Positions 15,867 to 25,040 of a DNA stretch of 64,000 nucleotides are shown here, piece by piece. Source of the stretch: Marinomonas piezotolerans (GTDB lineage: Bacteria > Pseudomonadota > Gammaproteobacteria > Pseudomonadales > Marinomonadaceae); the NCBI RefSeq assembly GCF_003362755.1, contig NZ_QKRA01000001.1:124001-188000 (forward strand), in the 5' to 3' direction. The notes below the pieces were generated by a model that had not been told where the DNA came from, ran no database searches, and was given only the letters and a program-made list of their open reading frames with translations. Position 1 is the stretch's first letter. Each line of letters begins with the position of its first letter. Made by a program: the position numbers and the translations under genes.

Positions 15867-17330
15867 ATGTTCGATCAAAAGCTAAGCGATAAAAGTTTAT
15901 TAAAAACAAAGGGATATATTAATGGCGAATGGGTGTCATCGGATTCTGAAAAAGAATTTGAGGTGTTTAATCCAGCCACAGGAGAATGCATCGCTAACGT
16001 AGCTGACTTAGGTCCGGTAGAGACACAACGAGCGATTGAAGCGGCTCATTCAGCGATGTCCGAATGGACTAAGTACACCGCGAAAGAGAAATCGGCTCTA
16101 TTACGCGAGTGGTTTAATTTGGTAATGGCGAACCAAGATGACTTAGCCACCATTATGACACTAGAGCAGGGTAAAGTTTTTGCTGAGTCCAAGGGCGAAG
16201 TGGCATATGGAGCATCCTACATTGAATGGTTCGCAGAAGAGGCGAAGCGTATATATGGGGACATTTTACCGAGCACAACGCAGGATCGCCGCTCGATTGT
16301 CATTAAACAACCGATTGGTGTCGTTGGGGCGATTACGCCATGGAATTTCCCTATAGCGATGATTACTCGAAAAATCGCGCCCGCACTAGCGGCAGGTTGT
16401 TCGGTGGTACTTAAACCAGCGGCAGAAACGCCTCTATCAGCGTTGGCTTTAGCTGAGTTAGCTCAGCGCGCTGGCATCCCCAAAGGAATGATCAATATCG
16501 TTCCAGGTAAGAAGTCTTCTGAGATCGGCGCACAACTGACGGACAACCCTTTGGTGAAAAAGGTGACATTCACTGGCTCTACTCGTGTGGGTAAAGTGCT
16601 GATGGCACAGTCCGCGCAAACGGTTAAGCGGACATCGATGGAGTTAGGTGGCAATGCTCCTGTATTAGTGTTTGATGATGCGGATCTTGATAAAGCTGTT
16701 CAAGGAGCACTCGCAGCGAAATTCCGTAACGCGGGCCAGACGTGTATTTGTGCCAACCGTATCCTAGTGCAAAGTGGTATCTATGATGAGTTCGTCAGCC
16801 GTTTGACCGCCAAGGTAGAGCAGTTCGTTCTTGGAGAAGGTCTTGCAGAAAGTAGCACGATGGGGCCATTAATCAATAGCAATGCCGTAGAAGGTGTGAC
16901 AGATTTGGTAAGCGATGCCTTAGGTAAAGGTGCTAAGTTGACTGTAGGTGGGCAGGTTAAAGAAGGTGCCGGCTTCTTCTTCCAACCGACTGTTATTCGA
17001 GATCTGGATCAAAGCATGCGTTTAGCGAAGGAAGAGGTCTTCGGGCCCGTTGCGCCGATCTTTAAGTTTGAGACAGAAGACGAAGCCATCGCTATGGCTA
17101 ATGATACGGAGTTTGGCTTAGCGGCTTATTTATTTACCAAAGATCAATCGCGATCTTGGCGTGTCAGTGAGCGCTTGGAATACGGCATGGTCGGGGTCAA
17201 TGAGACGGCGATTAGTTCAGAAATGATTCCTTTTGGTGGCGTAAAAGAATCTGGCCAAGGCCGAGAAGGTTCTAAATATGGTCTAGATGACTATCTAGAA
17301 ATGAAATACATCTGCCTTGGTGATATCTGA
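15867..17330 (+). CDS. gabD: Succinate-semialdehyde dehydrogenase (GabD/TgnE type)
   Basis: A 487-residue aldehyde dehydrogenase of the SSADH subgroup: [27 protein letters not shown], catalytic glutamate in MELGGNAP (about 259), catalytic cysteine in [11 protein letters not shown] (about 293) and C-terminal [16 protein letters not shown]. It converts succinic semialdehyde to succinate, the exit step of both GABA and trigonelline/pyridine catabolism. It follows the BCCT gene by 45 bases with a TAGGAG site. No GABA transaminase is present, which favours the ring-cleavage reading over a GABA shunt. Confidence 0.85.
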   Translation: MFDQKLSDKSLLKTKGYINGEWVSSDSEKEFEVFNPATGECIANVADLGPVETQRAIEAAHSAMSEWTKYTAKEKSALLREWFNLVMANQDDLATIMTLEQGKVFAESKGEVAYGASYIEWFAEEAKRIYGDILPSTTQDRRSIVIKQPIGVVGAITPWNFPIAMITRKIAPALAAGCSVVLKPAAETPLSALALAELAQRAGIPKGMINIVPGKKSSEIGAQLTDNPLVKKVTFTGSTRVGKVLMAQSAQTVKRTSMELGGNAPVLVFDDADLDKAVQGALAAKFRNAGQTCICANRILVQSGIYDEFVSRLTAKVEQFVLGEGLAESSTMGPLINSNAVEGVTDLVSDALGKGAKLTVGGQVKEGAGFFFQPTVIRDLDQSMRLAKEEVFGPVAPIFKFETEDEAIAMANDTEFGLAAYLFTKDQSRSWRVSERLEYGMVGVNETAISSEMIPFGGVKESGQGREGSKYGLDDYLEMKYICLGDI

Positions 17331-17358
17331 TTTTCTTAATCATAGTCTAGCATTTCGC

Positions 17359-17390
17359 TCGGGTGTCTCTCGATAGTCGGTGACACCCGA
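17359..17390. terminator. Stem-loop between gabD-like gene and lrp
   Basis: TCGGGTGTC / GACACCCGA is a perfect 9-bp stem with a 14-base loop, 29 bases after the dehydrogenase stop. No T run follows, so termination is plausible but unproven. It lies between convergent genes. Confidence 0.45.
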
Positions 17391-17454
17391 ACGTGGATCA
17401 GAACGATCTCTGGTAGGAAAATACTGGGTGGATGCCCTGTCTCATAAAGTTGTA

Positions 17455-17937
17455 TTAGGTGGCATCGCCGATAGGGAGTTCAGTGAGTGGGAACTCTCTT
17501 GTTATTTTTGGTTGCCTCATAGAAAACATAGTGCTGACAGAACGCACGCCCTTTGCCTGCAACAGTTTGTGACTTAAAAGTTCATCGTAGCTATCGAGAT
17601 CTCTAGTGACGACTTTCAACAGGTAATCACAATCACCGCTCACTGAATGGCACTCCTGAATTTCTGGACAATTGCTCACAATAGTAAGAAATGGCTCCAG
17701 TGTTTCGGGGTGATGGTTATCCATTGATACTTGCGCAAAAGCCATAACATTTAAATTGATCTTTTTGCCATCGAGTTCCGCTTTATAGCCACTGATATAC
17801 CTTTCATCTTCGAGTCGCTTTAAGCGTCGCCAGCATGGCGCGTTAGACAGACCAATCTTATCCGCTAACTCTCGATTGCTTAAACGGCCATTATTTTGCA
17901 AGGCGGCAAGAATACTAATATCGAATTTGTCGAGCAT
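17455..17937 (-). CDS. Lrp/AsnC family transcriptional regulator
   Basis: A 160-residue regulator. The N-terminal helix-turn-helix (DKFDISILAALQNNGRLSNR, ELADKIGLSNAPCWRRLKRLE) is followed by a RAM ligand domain (SVSGDCDYLLKVVTRDLDSY). It is divergent from the oxo-acid dehydrogenase genes at 18096, with 158 bases between them, so it probably controls them in response to an amino acid. That would fit oxidation of an amino-acid-derived 2-oxo acid. Confidence 0.85.
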   Translation of the reverse strand: MLDKFDISILAALQNNGRLSNRELADKIGLSNAPCWRRLKRLEDERYISGYKAELDGKKINLNVMAFAQVSMDNHHPETLEPFLTIVSNCPEIQECHSVSGDCDYLLKVVTRDLDSYDELLSHKLLQAKGVRSVSTMFSMRQPKITREFPLTELPIGDAT

Positions 17938-18095
17938 AATGTGTTTCCATTTATTGTTATTTGGAGAAACGTTGTTGCTAAGTCTTGCAAACAGTCGGCA
18001 ATAAAGAAAGATAATTTCGTCTGATAGCGGATAATATTTACATCATCATACTTATAAAAATAAAGCTGAAAAGCGGCGAAAGGTGGTGTAATCCT

Positions 18096-20201
18096 ATGAC
18101 TCAATTGTTACAAAGTCCAAACCGTACGACGACATTGGTTTCTGAAAAACCTAATTTTGATTGGCGAACAGTCAGCCGATTAATGCTCCTCTCACGTGCT
18201 CTTGATGACATAGAAGAACAAGAGCTTGTACCAGAAAAATTGGTGTTTAATCAGTTTTCTGCTCGTGGGCACGATTTTGCTCAAATTCTTTTAGGGTCAC
18301 TTTTGACGCATCCTCACGACGCCGCTACGGGCTACTATCGTTCCAGACCGTTTGTCATGAGTTTGGGTATCGAATTAGATGAAGTCGTTGCATCGCCGTT
18401 GGCTAAGGCAGGAGGTTACAGTGATGGACGAGATATCGGTGTCGTTTGCAATTACCCCAATGTAAATCGAAACGGTGCTATGTTATTTCCAATGTGTGGC
18501 GGCGTTGGTGCGCAATATTCACCGATCTCCGGTTGGGCACAATCCATTCTGTATCATCGGAATCAGCTAAAAGACGAGCGCTATAAAGGTGCGATAGCTG
18601 TCTCGATGGGAGGAGATTCTTCCATGTCGACGAGTGGCTTTTGGGCGGCATTAAACATCTCAACCACCAATAATTTACCGCATCTCTTTTACATTGAAGA
18701 TAATGGATACGGTATTTCGGTCCCTCAAGAAGTTCAAACACCGGGTGGTGATCAGGTCGCCAATCTCAAAGCTTACAAACACCTCAAAATCATCGATGGT
18801 GATGGCACTGACCCAGAATTGACGCCCATGTTGATTAAAGAAGCAGTTGAATATGTTCGATCCGGTCGAGGAACGTGTTTGCTACGCTTAAAAGTCCCCC
18901 GTTTATGTGGCCATACTTTCCAAGATACTCAAACGTACAAATCCGCAGATTTTATTGCACAAGAGCAAGCCAAAGACCCATTGCCTAAACTAAGACGCTA
19001 TCTATTGGGTAAGGGCTTAATTACGGATGAAGGATGGCAGGCGTTAGAAGATGAATGTCTGACGGCAATTCGCGATTCTGTTGATAGAGCGAAACAACGT
19101 CCGCAGCCCGATCCAGAAAGTCTAACTCGATATGTATACGCTGAAAAAGATCAAGTTCAGCTTCGAGGTGGGTTGGCAGCCAGTGGGTATACTTTTCCTG
19201 TGCAAAGTGTGCAACCTAAGCCAGAAGGCGCGCGTTTAAATATGCTCACTGCGATCCGCAAGACATTGGACTATGAGCTTGAGACAAACCCTAAGGTTCT
19301 TGTCTTTGGTGAAGACGTGGGTCCAAAAGGCGGTGTTCATGCGGCGACACTTGGGCTAAATGAAAAATTTGGCAACCAGCGAGTGTTTGATACCAGCTTA
19401 TCTGAGGAGGGCATTATTGGTCGCTCGGTAGGGCTGGCCTTGAGTGGCTTAATGCCGGTGCCGGAGATTCAATTTCGTAAATACGCAGAGCCTGCGGCAG
19501 AGCAATTGTCTGATACTGGGATTATGCGCTGGCGCACTAACAATCAATTTGCAGCTCCCATGGTGGTTCGAATTCCAGGAGGTTTTGCACGTCGAGGTGA
19601 CCCTTGGCATTCCATGAGTGATGAGGTGGAATGGGCGCATAAAGTGGGTTGGCAGTTAGCCATGCCGTCGAATGCTGAGGATGCAGTGGGGTTACTGCGT
19701 TACGCGCTTAGAGATAACAACCCGACTATCTTCTTTGAACATCGATCATTACTAGATAATAGCTGGTCACGTCGCCCATACCCTGGTGACGATTACGTCA
19801 TTCCGTTTGGGCAAGCTAAGACCATTATTGCTGGCACAGCCCTAACCGTTATTTGCTGGGGCGCAATGGTGGAGCGCTGTGAAAAAGCGGCGTTCATGTT
19901 AGATATGAGTATAGAGGTGATTGACCTTCGTACCCTTCAGCCTTGGGATAAAGACGCGATACTGGCGTCAGTCGAGAAAACTGGACGTTGTTTGATTGTA
20001 CATGAAGACAATAAAACCGCAGGCTTTGGTGCGGAGATCGTCGCAACCATAGCGGATGAGATGTTTTTCAGCTTAGATGCTCCGATTCAGCGTCTTACCA
20101 TGCCTGATATCCCCAATCCCCATAATGCTTTGTTGTTAGAAAAAGCCGTACCGACTGAGCAAAGCATCGCCCAAGCTATGAAAAAGCTGATTGAAGTGTG
20201 A
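18096..20201 (+). CDS. 2-oxo acid dehydrogenase E1, fused alpha and beta subunits
   Basis: A 701-residue protein. Residues 1-350 are the E1 alpha (TPP) part, with the TPP/Mg segment GGDSSMSTSGF through EDNGYGISVP. Residues 365-701 are E1 beta, with VFGEDVGPKGGVH, FDTSLSEEGIIGRSVGLAL and the transketolase C-terminal part (EDNKTAGFGAEIV). Branched-chain and pyruvate-type E1s usually encode alpha and beta separately. The E2 gene follows after 10 bases, but no E3 (lipoamide dehydrogenase) is nearby, so a housekeeping E3 must be shared. The substrate could be a branched-chain 2-oxo acid, acetoin or another 2-oxo acid. Confidence 0.8.
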   Translation: MTQLLQSPNRTTTLVSEKPNFDWRTVSRLMLLSRALDDIEEQELVPEKLVFNQFSARGHDFAQILLGSLLTHPHDAATGYYRSRPFVMSLGIELDEVVASPLAKAGGYSDGRDIGVVCNYPNVNRNGAMLFPMCGGVGAQYSPISGWAQSILYHRNQLKDERYKGAIAVSMGGDSSMSTSGFWAALNISTTNNLPHLFYIEDNGYGISVPQEVQTPGGDQVANLKAYKHLKIIDGDGTDPELTPMLIKEAVEYVRSGRGTCLLRLKVPRLCGHTFQDTQTYKSADFIAQEQAKDPLPKLRRYLLGKGLITDEGWQALEDECLTAIRDSVDRAKQRPQPDPESLTRYVYAEKDQVQLRGGLAASGYTFPVQSVQPKPEGARLNMLTAIRKTLDYELETNPKVLVFGEDVGPKGGVHAATLGLNEKFGNQRVFDTSLSEEGIIGRSVGLALSGLMPVPEIQFRKYAEPAAEQLSDTGIMRWRTNNQFAAPMVVRIPGGFARRGDPWHSMSDEVEWAHKVGWQLAMPSNAEDAVGLLRYALRDNNPTIFFEHRSLLDNSWSRRPYPGDDYVIPFGQAKTIIAGTALTVICWGAMVERCEKAAFMLDMSIEVIDLRTLQPWDKDAILASVEKTGRCLIVHEDNKTAGFGAEIVATIADEMFFSLDAPIQRLTMPDIPNPHNALLLEKAVPTEQSIAQAMKKLIEV

Positions 20202-20211
20202 GGGAAAAACA

Positions 20212-21444
20212 ATGAATGAACCCATGACGATTACTCTTCCTAAGGGGGCTTTAGAAGGGACGGCTGCCGTTCTATCGAGCTGGTTGGTTGGAAAAGGTGA
20301 CTATGTTAGTAAAGGTGATCCGATCCTAGAGTTGGAAACGGACAAAGTATCGATGGAAGTGTGCGCTGAAGATGACGGGGCAATTGTCGATATTATTGCG
20401 AAATCCGGTGACGACGTGGATGAAAGCACGGTTCTTGGCTACTTAAATTGTGTCGATCAAAGAGGGGCTGAACAGACGATAGCACCTGATGTGAATACCG
20501 AGGTTAAAGAAAGCTCTGAGCCAAACCCGAAAGGAGCAAATGTCGACCACGAGACCACTAAACGGCATTTAGTTGGGCCTGCAGTGAGGAAACTTCAAAG
20601 AGAATACAATTTAAATCTGGAGACTATTACTGGAACAGGGAAAGGGGGGCGAATTACACGTGATGATGTTCTTACGTTTATCGCGTCAACTCAAATCAGG
20701 ACAGAAGTAGATAAGCGTTGCGATACGCAGCATGAGCTAAACAGTGAACGTGTGCCCCACAGCGCCATGCGCAAAAAAATTGCAAGCCATATGGTAGACA
20801 GTTTACTACACACTTCTCCTCATGTGACGAGCGTTTTCGAAATGGATATGGGGCGTGTCATTGAGCATCGAAAGCAGTGCAAAATGGGATTTGAAGAGGC
20901 TGGTGTTAAGCTGACCTTTACGGCTTATTTCTTAGCTGCGAGTGCCAAAGCGATTCAAAAAGTGCCAGTGGTGAATTCGCGCTTTCACGAGGATTGTTTA
21001 GAAATCTTTAAAGACATTAATATCGGTGTTGGCACCGCATTGGGTGATGATGGACTCGTTGTTCCGGTCGTCAAACAGGTTCAAGCAATGAACTTGTTTG
21101 ACATCGCTAGCGCGCTTCAACATCAAACTGACAAGGCTAGGCAAGGTAAACTGACTGCTGCGGATATGCGAGGTGGGACCTTTACCATCTCAAACCATGG
21201 CGTAAGTGGTAGCTTGTTTGCGGCCCCTATTATCATCAACCAGCCTCAAGTAGCGATACTGGGTATCGGGAAACTGGAAAAGAGAGCTGTCGTGGAAGAA
21301 GTGGAGGGTGCAGAGACCGTTGTCGTTCGGCCCAAATGTTATGTTTCGCTGTCGATTGATCACCGAGCATTAGATGCTTATCAGACGAACCTGTTTTTAA
21401 GTCATTTTGTTGAGGCGATAGAGCATTGGCCATTACATAAGTAG
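20212..21444 (+). CDS. Dihydrolipoamide acyltransferase E2
   Basis: A 410-residue E2 subunit. The lipoyl domain covers residues 5-80 with the lipoylated lysine at about 45 (ETDKVSMEV). The E3-binding domain is about 120-158 (VGPAVRKLQREYNL, GTGKGGRITRDDV). The catalytic domain ends with SIDHRALDA, where the usual DHRxxDG glycine is alanine. The ATG at 20212 is chosen because GAGGGAAA stands upstream and an earlier in-frame start would lie within the E1 gene. It transfers the acyl group made by E1 to CoA. A strong terminator follows. Confidence 0.85.
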   Translation: MNEPMTITLPKGALEGTAAVLSSWLVGKGDYVSKGDPILELETDKVSMEVCAEDDGAIVDIIAKSGDDVDESTVLGYLNCVDQRGAEQTIAPDVNTEVKESSEPNPKGANVDHETTKRHLVGPAVRKLQREYNLNLETITGTGKGGRITRDDVLTFIASTQIRTEVDKRCDTQHELNSERVPHSAMRKKIASHMVDSLLHTSPHVTSVFEMDMGRVIEHRKQCKMGFEEAGVKLTFTAYFLAASAKAIQKVPVVNSRFHEDCLEIFKDINIGVGTALGDDGLVVPVVKQVQAMNLFDIASALQHQTDKARQGKLTAADMRGGTFTISNHGVSGSLFAAPIIINQPQVAILGIGKLEKRAVVEEVEGAETVVVRPKCYVSLSIDHRALDAYQTNLFLSHFVEAIEHWPLHK

Positions 21445-21449
21445 ACGTA

Positions 21450-21484
21450 GGGCGAACCACGTAAAGTGAGTTCGCCCTTTTTTT
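21450..21484 (+). terminator. Terminator after the E1-E2 genes
   Basis: GGGCGAAC / GTTCGCCC forms an 8-bp GC-rich stem with a 12-base loop, followed directly by T7, six bases after the E2 stop. Confidence 0.85.
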
Positions 21485-21489
21485 ACCTC

Positions 21490-22827
21490 TTATTTCAATA
21501 GCCATGTAACCAGTGATGGATAAAGCGCTACGATAGAAAGCGTTAACAATTGCAGCAAAACAAATGGGACGGCCCCTTTGTAGATCTCTGCCATGCTGAT
21601 ATCGCTGGCGGCGCTTCGTATGTAAAACAGTGCCATACCAACAGGAGGGGTTAAGAAGGATGTTTGCAAACACAACGCCATTAGAATCGCGACCCACACA
21701 GGATCAAAGCCAAAGTTGACCAAAATCGGCATGACCAGCGGGGCAATGATTAAGACTATTTCCATCCAATCCAAGAAAAATCCTAATAGAAAGATAATGA
21801 AAATCACGCAAAACAACACGCCTTCCGGACTCAGCGGTAAAGCGTACAGCGCGTTTTCAATGACTTCATCGCCACCATACCCGCGCAAGACAACTGAGAA
21901 GCAGGACGCCCCAAAGATAAGTGCATACAAGAAGGCGACGGAACGCCCAGTTTGATAGCAAACGATTCGTAAATCCTGCCATTTTAATCGACCAGAACTC
22001 CAAGCGAGAAGCGTGGCACCCGCTGCACCAATCCCAGAGGCTTCGGTGGGTGAAGCGATACCAGCGATGATTGATCCCAATACGGTAAGAACCAATAGCA
22101 GCGGCGCAAACAACGCTTTAGAGATATCTAAAATGATGTCGAATTTACTAATGCCGCCGTCTTCTTCTAAAACCAATTTGGGCATGTTGGAAGGTTTAAG
22201 CAGCGCATAAATAAAGATAAAAAGCACAAAACTGGTAGCGAGTAACAGACCCGGAACGATGGCGCCCATAAACAGGTCGCCAACCGGGATTCGTAGTTGA
22301 TCGCCCATCACAACCAGCATGATAGAAGGCGGTACCAGAATACCAAGGCAGCCTGTTGCGCCGACAGTCCCTGCGCTGATCCATTTTGCGTATCCTGCTT
22401 TAAACATAGTGGGCAACGCGATGGTGGACAGCAAAACTACCGAAGCACCAATAATCCCAGTAGAGGCAGCCAGTACGACACCAATCAACACCACGGCGAT
22501 TGCTAATCCGCCTGGTGTCTTACCCAACACACGGCGCATAGCTTCAATTAAGCGCTCTGCAATGCCAGACCGATCCAGCATGTAACCCATAAAAATGAAC
22601 ATCGACATGGGGATAAGCGAATAGCTGGATATGGTGGAGAATGTCCGATTGGCGACAAAACCAATGGTTCGTAACTCAGCGACGTCGTAGATCTCAAATG
22701 AAACAAGTATGCTGCCTAACGTCGCGAATAATACGCCGACACCACCTAAGATAAAGGCGACTGGAAAGCCAGAAAAAAGAATGAGCATGAAGCTTGAGAA
22801 CAGTAGAAATACGAATAACTCACTCAT
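21490..22827 (-). CDS. TRAP transporter large permease, DctM type
   Basis: A 445-residue inner-membrane protein with about 12 helices. Family motifs visible are SGFPVAFILGGVG, TGIIGASVVLLSTIALP, GTVGATGCLGILVPPSIMLVVMGDQ and SFLTPPVGMALFYIR. It is the ion-coupled transport channel of a TRAP system. Its start overlaps the end of the small-permease gene by eight bases. The substrate is probably a carboxylate, not identifiable here. Confidence 0.9.
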   Translation of the reverse strand: MSELFVFLLFSSFMLILFSGFPVAFILGGVGVLFATLGSILVSFEIYDVAELRTIGFVANRTFSTISSYSLIPMSMFIFMGYMLDRSGIAERLIEAMRRVLGKTPGGLAIAVVLIGVVLAASTGIIGASVVLLSTIALPTMFKAGYAKWISAGTVGATGCLGILVPPSIMLVVMGDQLRIPVGDLFMGAIVPGLLLATSFVLFIFIYALLKPSNMPKLVLEEDGGISKFDIILDISKALFAPLLLVLTVLGSIIAGIASPTEASGIGAAGATLLAWSSGRLKWQDLRIVCYQTGRSVAFLYALIFGASCFSVVLRGYGGDEVIENALYALPLSPEGVLFCVIFIIFLLGFFLDWMEIVLIIAPLVMPILVNFGFDPVWVAILMALCLQTSFLTPPVGMALFYIRSAASDISMAEIYKGAVPFVLLQLLTLSIVALYPSLVTWLLK

Positions 22828-23377
22828 GGTGCGTCCCCTTATTTACTGACGTTGATGGGGCGGATGCGCCGTTTGGTTGAATTAAAAAAGCTACGTTACG
22901 CAATAGAATGGCAACACCTTGGAGAGCCAGCAAACTTAAGCCAAGTGCCATCACACCTTTGATAATGTAGCGAGCGGGCAAGCCAGAGGGCATGGGTGAG
23001 CCTTCGCGTAACGACCAAGAGTAACTGGCGATTCCCCATGCATGCCACGAAACGAGAATGACGTAAGGAAACAGCAAAAATAAGATGCCTAGAATCTCGA
23101 CCCAAGCGCGGCGTTTGGGACTGAATCTACTGTGGAGTATGTCCACTCGAATGTGTTCGTCTGCTTGGTAGGTGTAAGCTAAGCAGGACATGACTACAAT
23201 GGCGTTTAAATGCCATTGCACTTCTTCTAATTCAACTAAGCCGATGTTAAACACGTAGCGCAAAATAACGTTGATCAAGATAGTTAAGATCAGCAGCGGC
23301 AGAATGAGAGAGCCCACCTTGCCGACAGCGACCGACAGGGCTTCTATTTTATGTGCTATGGAGTTTATGCTGCGCAT
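22820..23377 (-). CDS. TRAP transporter small permease, DctQ type
   Basis: A 185-residue protein with four predicted helices and the DctQ features VELEEVQWHLNAIVVMSCLAYTYQADEHIRVD and the central LGILFLLFPY helix (split motif, short pieces only). It pairs with the large permease encoded downstream. A 97-base gap with a strong stem-loop separates it from the binding-protein gene. Confidence 0.85.
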   Translation of the reverse strand: MRSINSIAHKIEALSVAVGKVGSLILPLLILTILINVILRYVFNIGLVELEEVQWHLNAIVVMSCLAYTYQADEHIRVDILHSRFSPKRRAWVEILGILFLLFPYVILVSWHAWGIASYSWSLREGSPMPSGLPARYIIKGVMALGLSLLALQGVAILLRNVAFLIQPNGASAPSTSVNKGTHHE

Positions 23378-23430
23378 AAAAAAATACTCCGATTGTGTAG
23401 GGTAAGGAAGAGAGTGCGGGTGTAAAGGGC

Positions 23431-23466
23431 AAAACCGAGAATCCTGGGAGCGAGATTCTCGGTTTT
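23431..23466 (-). promoter_or_regulatory. Intercistronic stem-loop between dctP- and dctQ-like genes
   Basis: AAAACCGAGAATC / GATTCTCGGTTTT is a perfect 13-bp stem with a 10-base loop, eight bases after the dctP stop. On the minus strand the stem ends in T4, so partial termination is likely. It would make more binding protein than permease. Confidence 0.75.
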
Positions 23467-23474
23467 ACTAGACG

Positions 23475-24509
23475 TTAACTGCCTTTATATTCTGACCATA
23501 ACGCTATTTTTTCGCGGTAGCTGTTAAGTGAATCTAACGTGCGCTTGAAGTCAGCATCTTTACTTGCCGCTTCTTGCATCACTTCCTCGGTGCCTTTTTT
23601 GAACTCGGCCAGTACTTCAGGAGGGAAGGATTTAATCTCTGTGCCAGCCGCTTTGAATTGAGTAATCGCATCAGAGTTGGCAGCGGTCGTGGACGTGACG
23701 GTCCATAACTGCGTTTCACGACAGGTATCTTCGATCAAACCTTGCTGTGCTGGGCTCATCGAGTCCCATTTACGCTTGTTGATGATGAGCTCATTGACCG
23801 CGGCAGGTTGATGCCAGCCAGGTAAGTAGTAGTATTTAGCGACTTTTTCAAATCCCATTGCAACGTCAATTGCTGGCATAGAAAACTCAGTTCCATCTAT
23901 GACGCCGCGCTCTAAATTAGGGTAAATATCACCACCACCAAGCAATACGACTGATGCGCCGGCTTTTTTCATAACTTCACCTGCAAGTCCTGCAAAGCGA
24001 ATTTTTTTGCCGTCTAAGTCATCGATGGAGTTAATTTCGAAGTTGTACCAACCACCCGCTTCAGCATCCATCAGGCCGCATGGCACGGTTACAACACCTT
24101 GTTTGGCATAAATATCACGCCAAATTTCAAGGCCGCCGCCATTATGTACCCAATCCAACATCTCTAACGCTGACGGACCAAATGGGATGCCGCCGAAAAG
24201 TTGTAGGGCAGGGAATCGCCCAGCAACGTAAAGCGGTGAGGTGTAGCCAGCATCCAGTGTGCCTTGCTGTACCGCGTCAAAGATCTCTAGGGAAGGAACG
24301 AGTTTCCCGGCGGAGTAAAGTTTTACTTTAATGTCTTCTGAGGTGGTTTTGAGCCTATCGGCTAAATGCTGAGCACTTTGTCCACTGGCAGGCAGTGTCA
24401 GTGGCCAGGCACTTTGAATATCTAAGCGGACTGGAGCTGCTGTTGCTCCAATGGATCCCAATACGGCTATGGATGAAATTACAGCTGTGACAAATGGCTT
24501 GTAACACAT
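23475..24509 (-). CDS. TRAP transporter substrate-binding protein, DctP type
   Basis: A 344-residue periplasmic protein. Residues 1-24 are a signal peptide ending ATAA-P. The mature protein (VRLDIQSAWPLTLPASGQSAQHL) and LDDLDGKKIRFAGLAGEVMKK segment belong to the DctP family, including the arginine in KIRFAG that usually pairs with a substrate carboxylate. The ATG at 24509 follows AAGGAGA; an upstream reading to 24647 would add 46 residues with no signal-like character. The 5' leader carries a 38-bp tandem repeat that duplicates this ribosome site. It is first in the dctP-Q-M operon. Confidence 0.9.
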   Translation of the reverse strand: MCYKPFVTAVISSIAVLGSIGATAAPVRLDIQSAWPLTLPASGQSAQHLADRLKTTSEDIKVKLYSAGKLVPSLEIFDAVQQGTLDAGYTSPLYVAGRFPALQLFGGIPFGPSALEMLDWVHNGGGLEIWRDIYAKQGVVTVPCGLMDAEAGGWYNFEINSIDDLDGKKIRFAGLAGEVMKKAGASVVLLGGGDIYPNLERGVIDGTEFSMPAIDVAMGFEKVAKYYYLPGWHQPAAVNELIINKRKWDSMSPAQQGLIEDTCRETQLWTVTSTTAANSDAITQFKAAGTEIKSFPPEVLAEFKKGTEEVMQEAASKDADFKRTLDSLNSYREKIALWSEYKGS

Positions 24510-24517
24510 AGGGTCTC

Positions 24518-24593
24518 TCCTTGTTGGTGCTCGCGATCTAAAGATGAATTGAGCTTCCTTGTTGGTGCTCACCATCGAAAGATAACTTGAGCT
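24518..24593 (-). repeat. 38-bp tandem repeat carrying the dctP ribosome-binding site
   Basis: Blocks 24518-24555 and 24556-24593 are head-to-tail copies with 33 of 38 identical bases. Both begin (plus strand) with TCCTTGTTGGTGCTC, whose reverse complement supplies AAGGA. So a second Shine-Dalgarno-like site lies 38 bases further upstream, without a matching start codon. Confidence 0.75.
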
Positions 24594-25040
24594 GCATTTG
24601 GCGGTTTGATCCGCATTAATTTTTATTTGAACTTTAATTCGACTCACCTGAGAGAGTCATAATGCAGTGTTATAAAAACACATTTATATTTGAAAGTTCA
24701 AATAAAAAATCATGTATTCAAGTATTGTGCCAAGCTAATTTTTTACGAATTTTTTGCTTTTTGAGGCTAAAGGTTGCAGCGTTGATACAGTCTATAAAGT
24801 GGTGGATTTTTTATAAAATATTGATTTTTAAAGAATTTTTTGTTTTATGCTTGTTTTGTGATGTGATGAAGAGAGTGTGAGGTAGTTTTATTTGTTATGA
24901 TTTTTTTTGTTAAAAAAAATGTGTTTGATTGAGAAAAAAATATAAGAGCACCATGTTTGAGCATTAATCTCTCATGAGATAACAATGGCGCTTAATAAGG
25001 GCATGGATGAGGGGAGGGGGAGTGTGTTGGCGTTCTAGGC
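24594..25040. other. AT-rich intergenic region between dctP and the MarR gene
   Basis: About 450 bases that hold the dctP promoter region and the 3' end of the MarR unit. A perfect palindrome is at 24688-24703. The rest is low-complexity A/T-rich sequence with no convincing gene. Confidence 0.55.
24688..24703. promoter_or_regulatory. Palindrome upstream of the TRAP operon
   Basis: ATTTGAA-AG-TTCAAAT is a perfect 7-bp inverted repeat with a 2-base centre, about 180 bases upstream of dctP. A related half-site ATTTGAACTTTAATTC occurs nearer, at about 24626. It may be an operator for the nearby MarR or another dimeric regulator. Confidence 0.4.

Noticed and set aside
21236..21697. 153-codon minus-strand frame across the E2 and DctM ends
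   Set aside because: It spans a strong terminator and two well-supported genes in other frames. Its reading shows no domain.
24662..24880. 72-codon frame in the dctP-marR gap
   Set aside because: Phe/Lys/Ile-rich product of A/T-rich DNA, containing the palindrome 24688-24703. No ribosome site.
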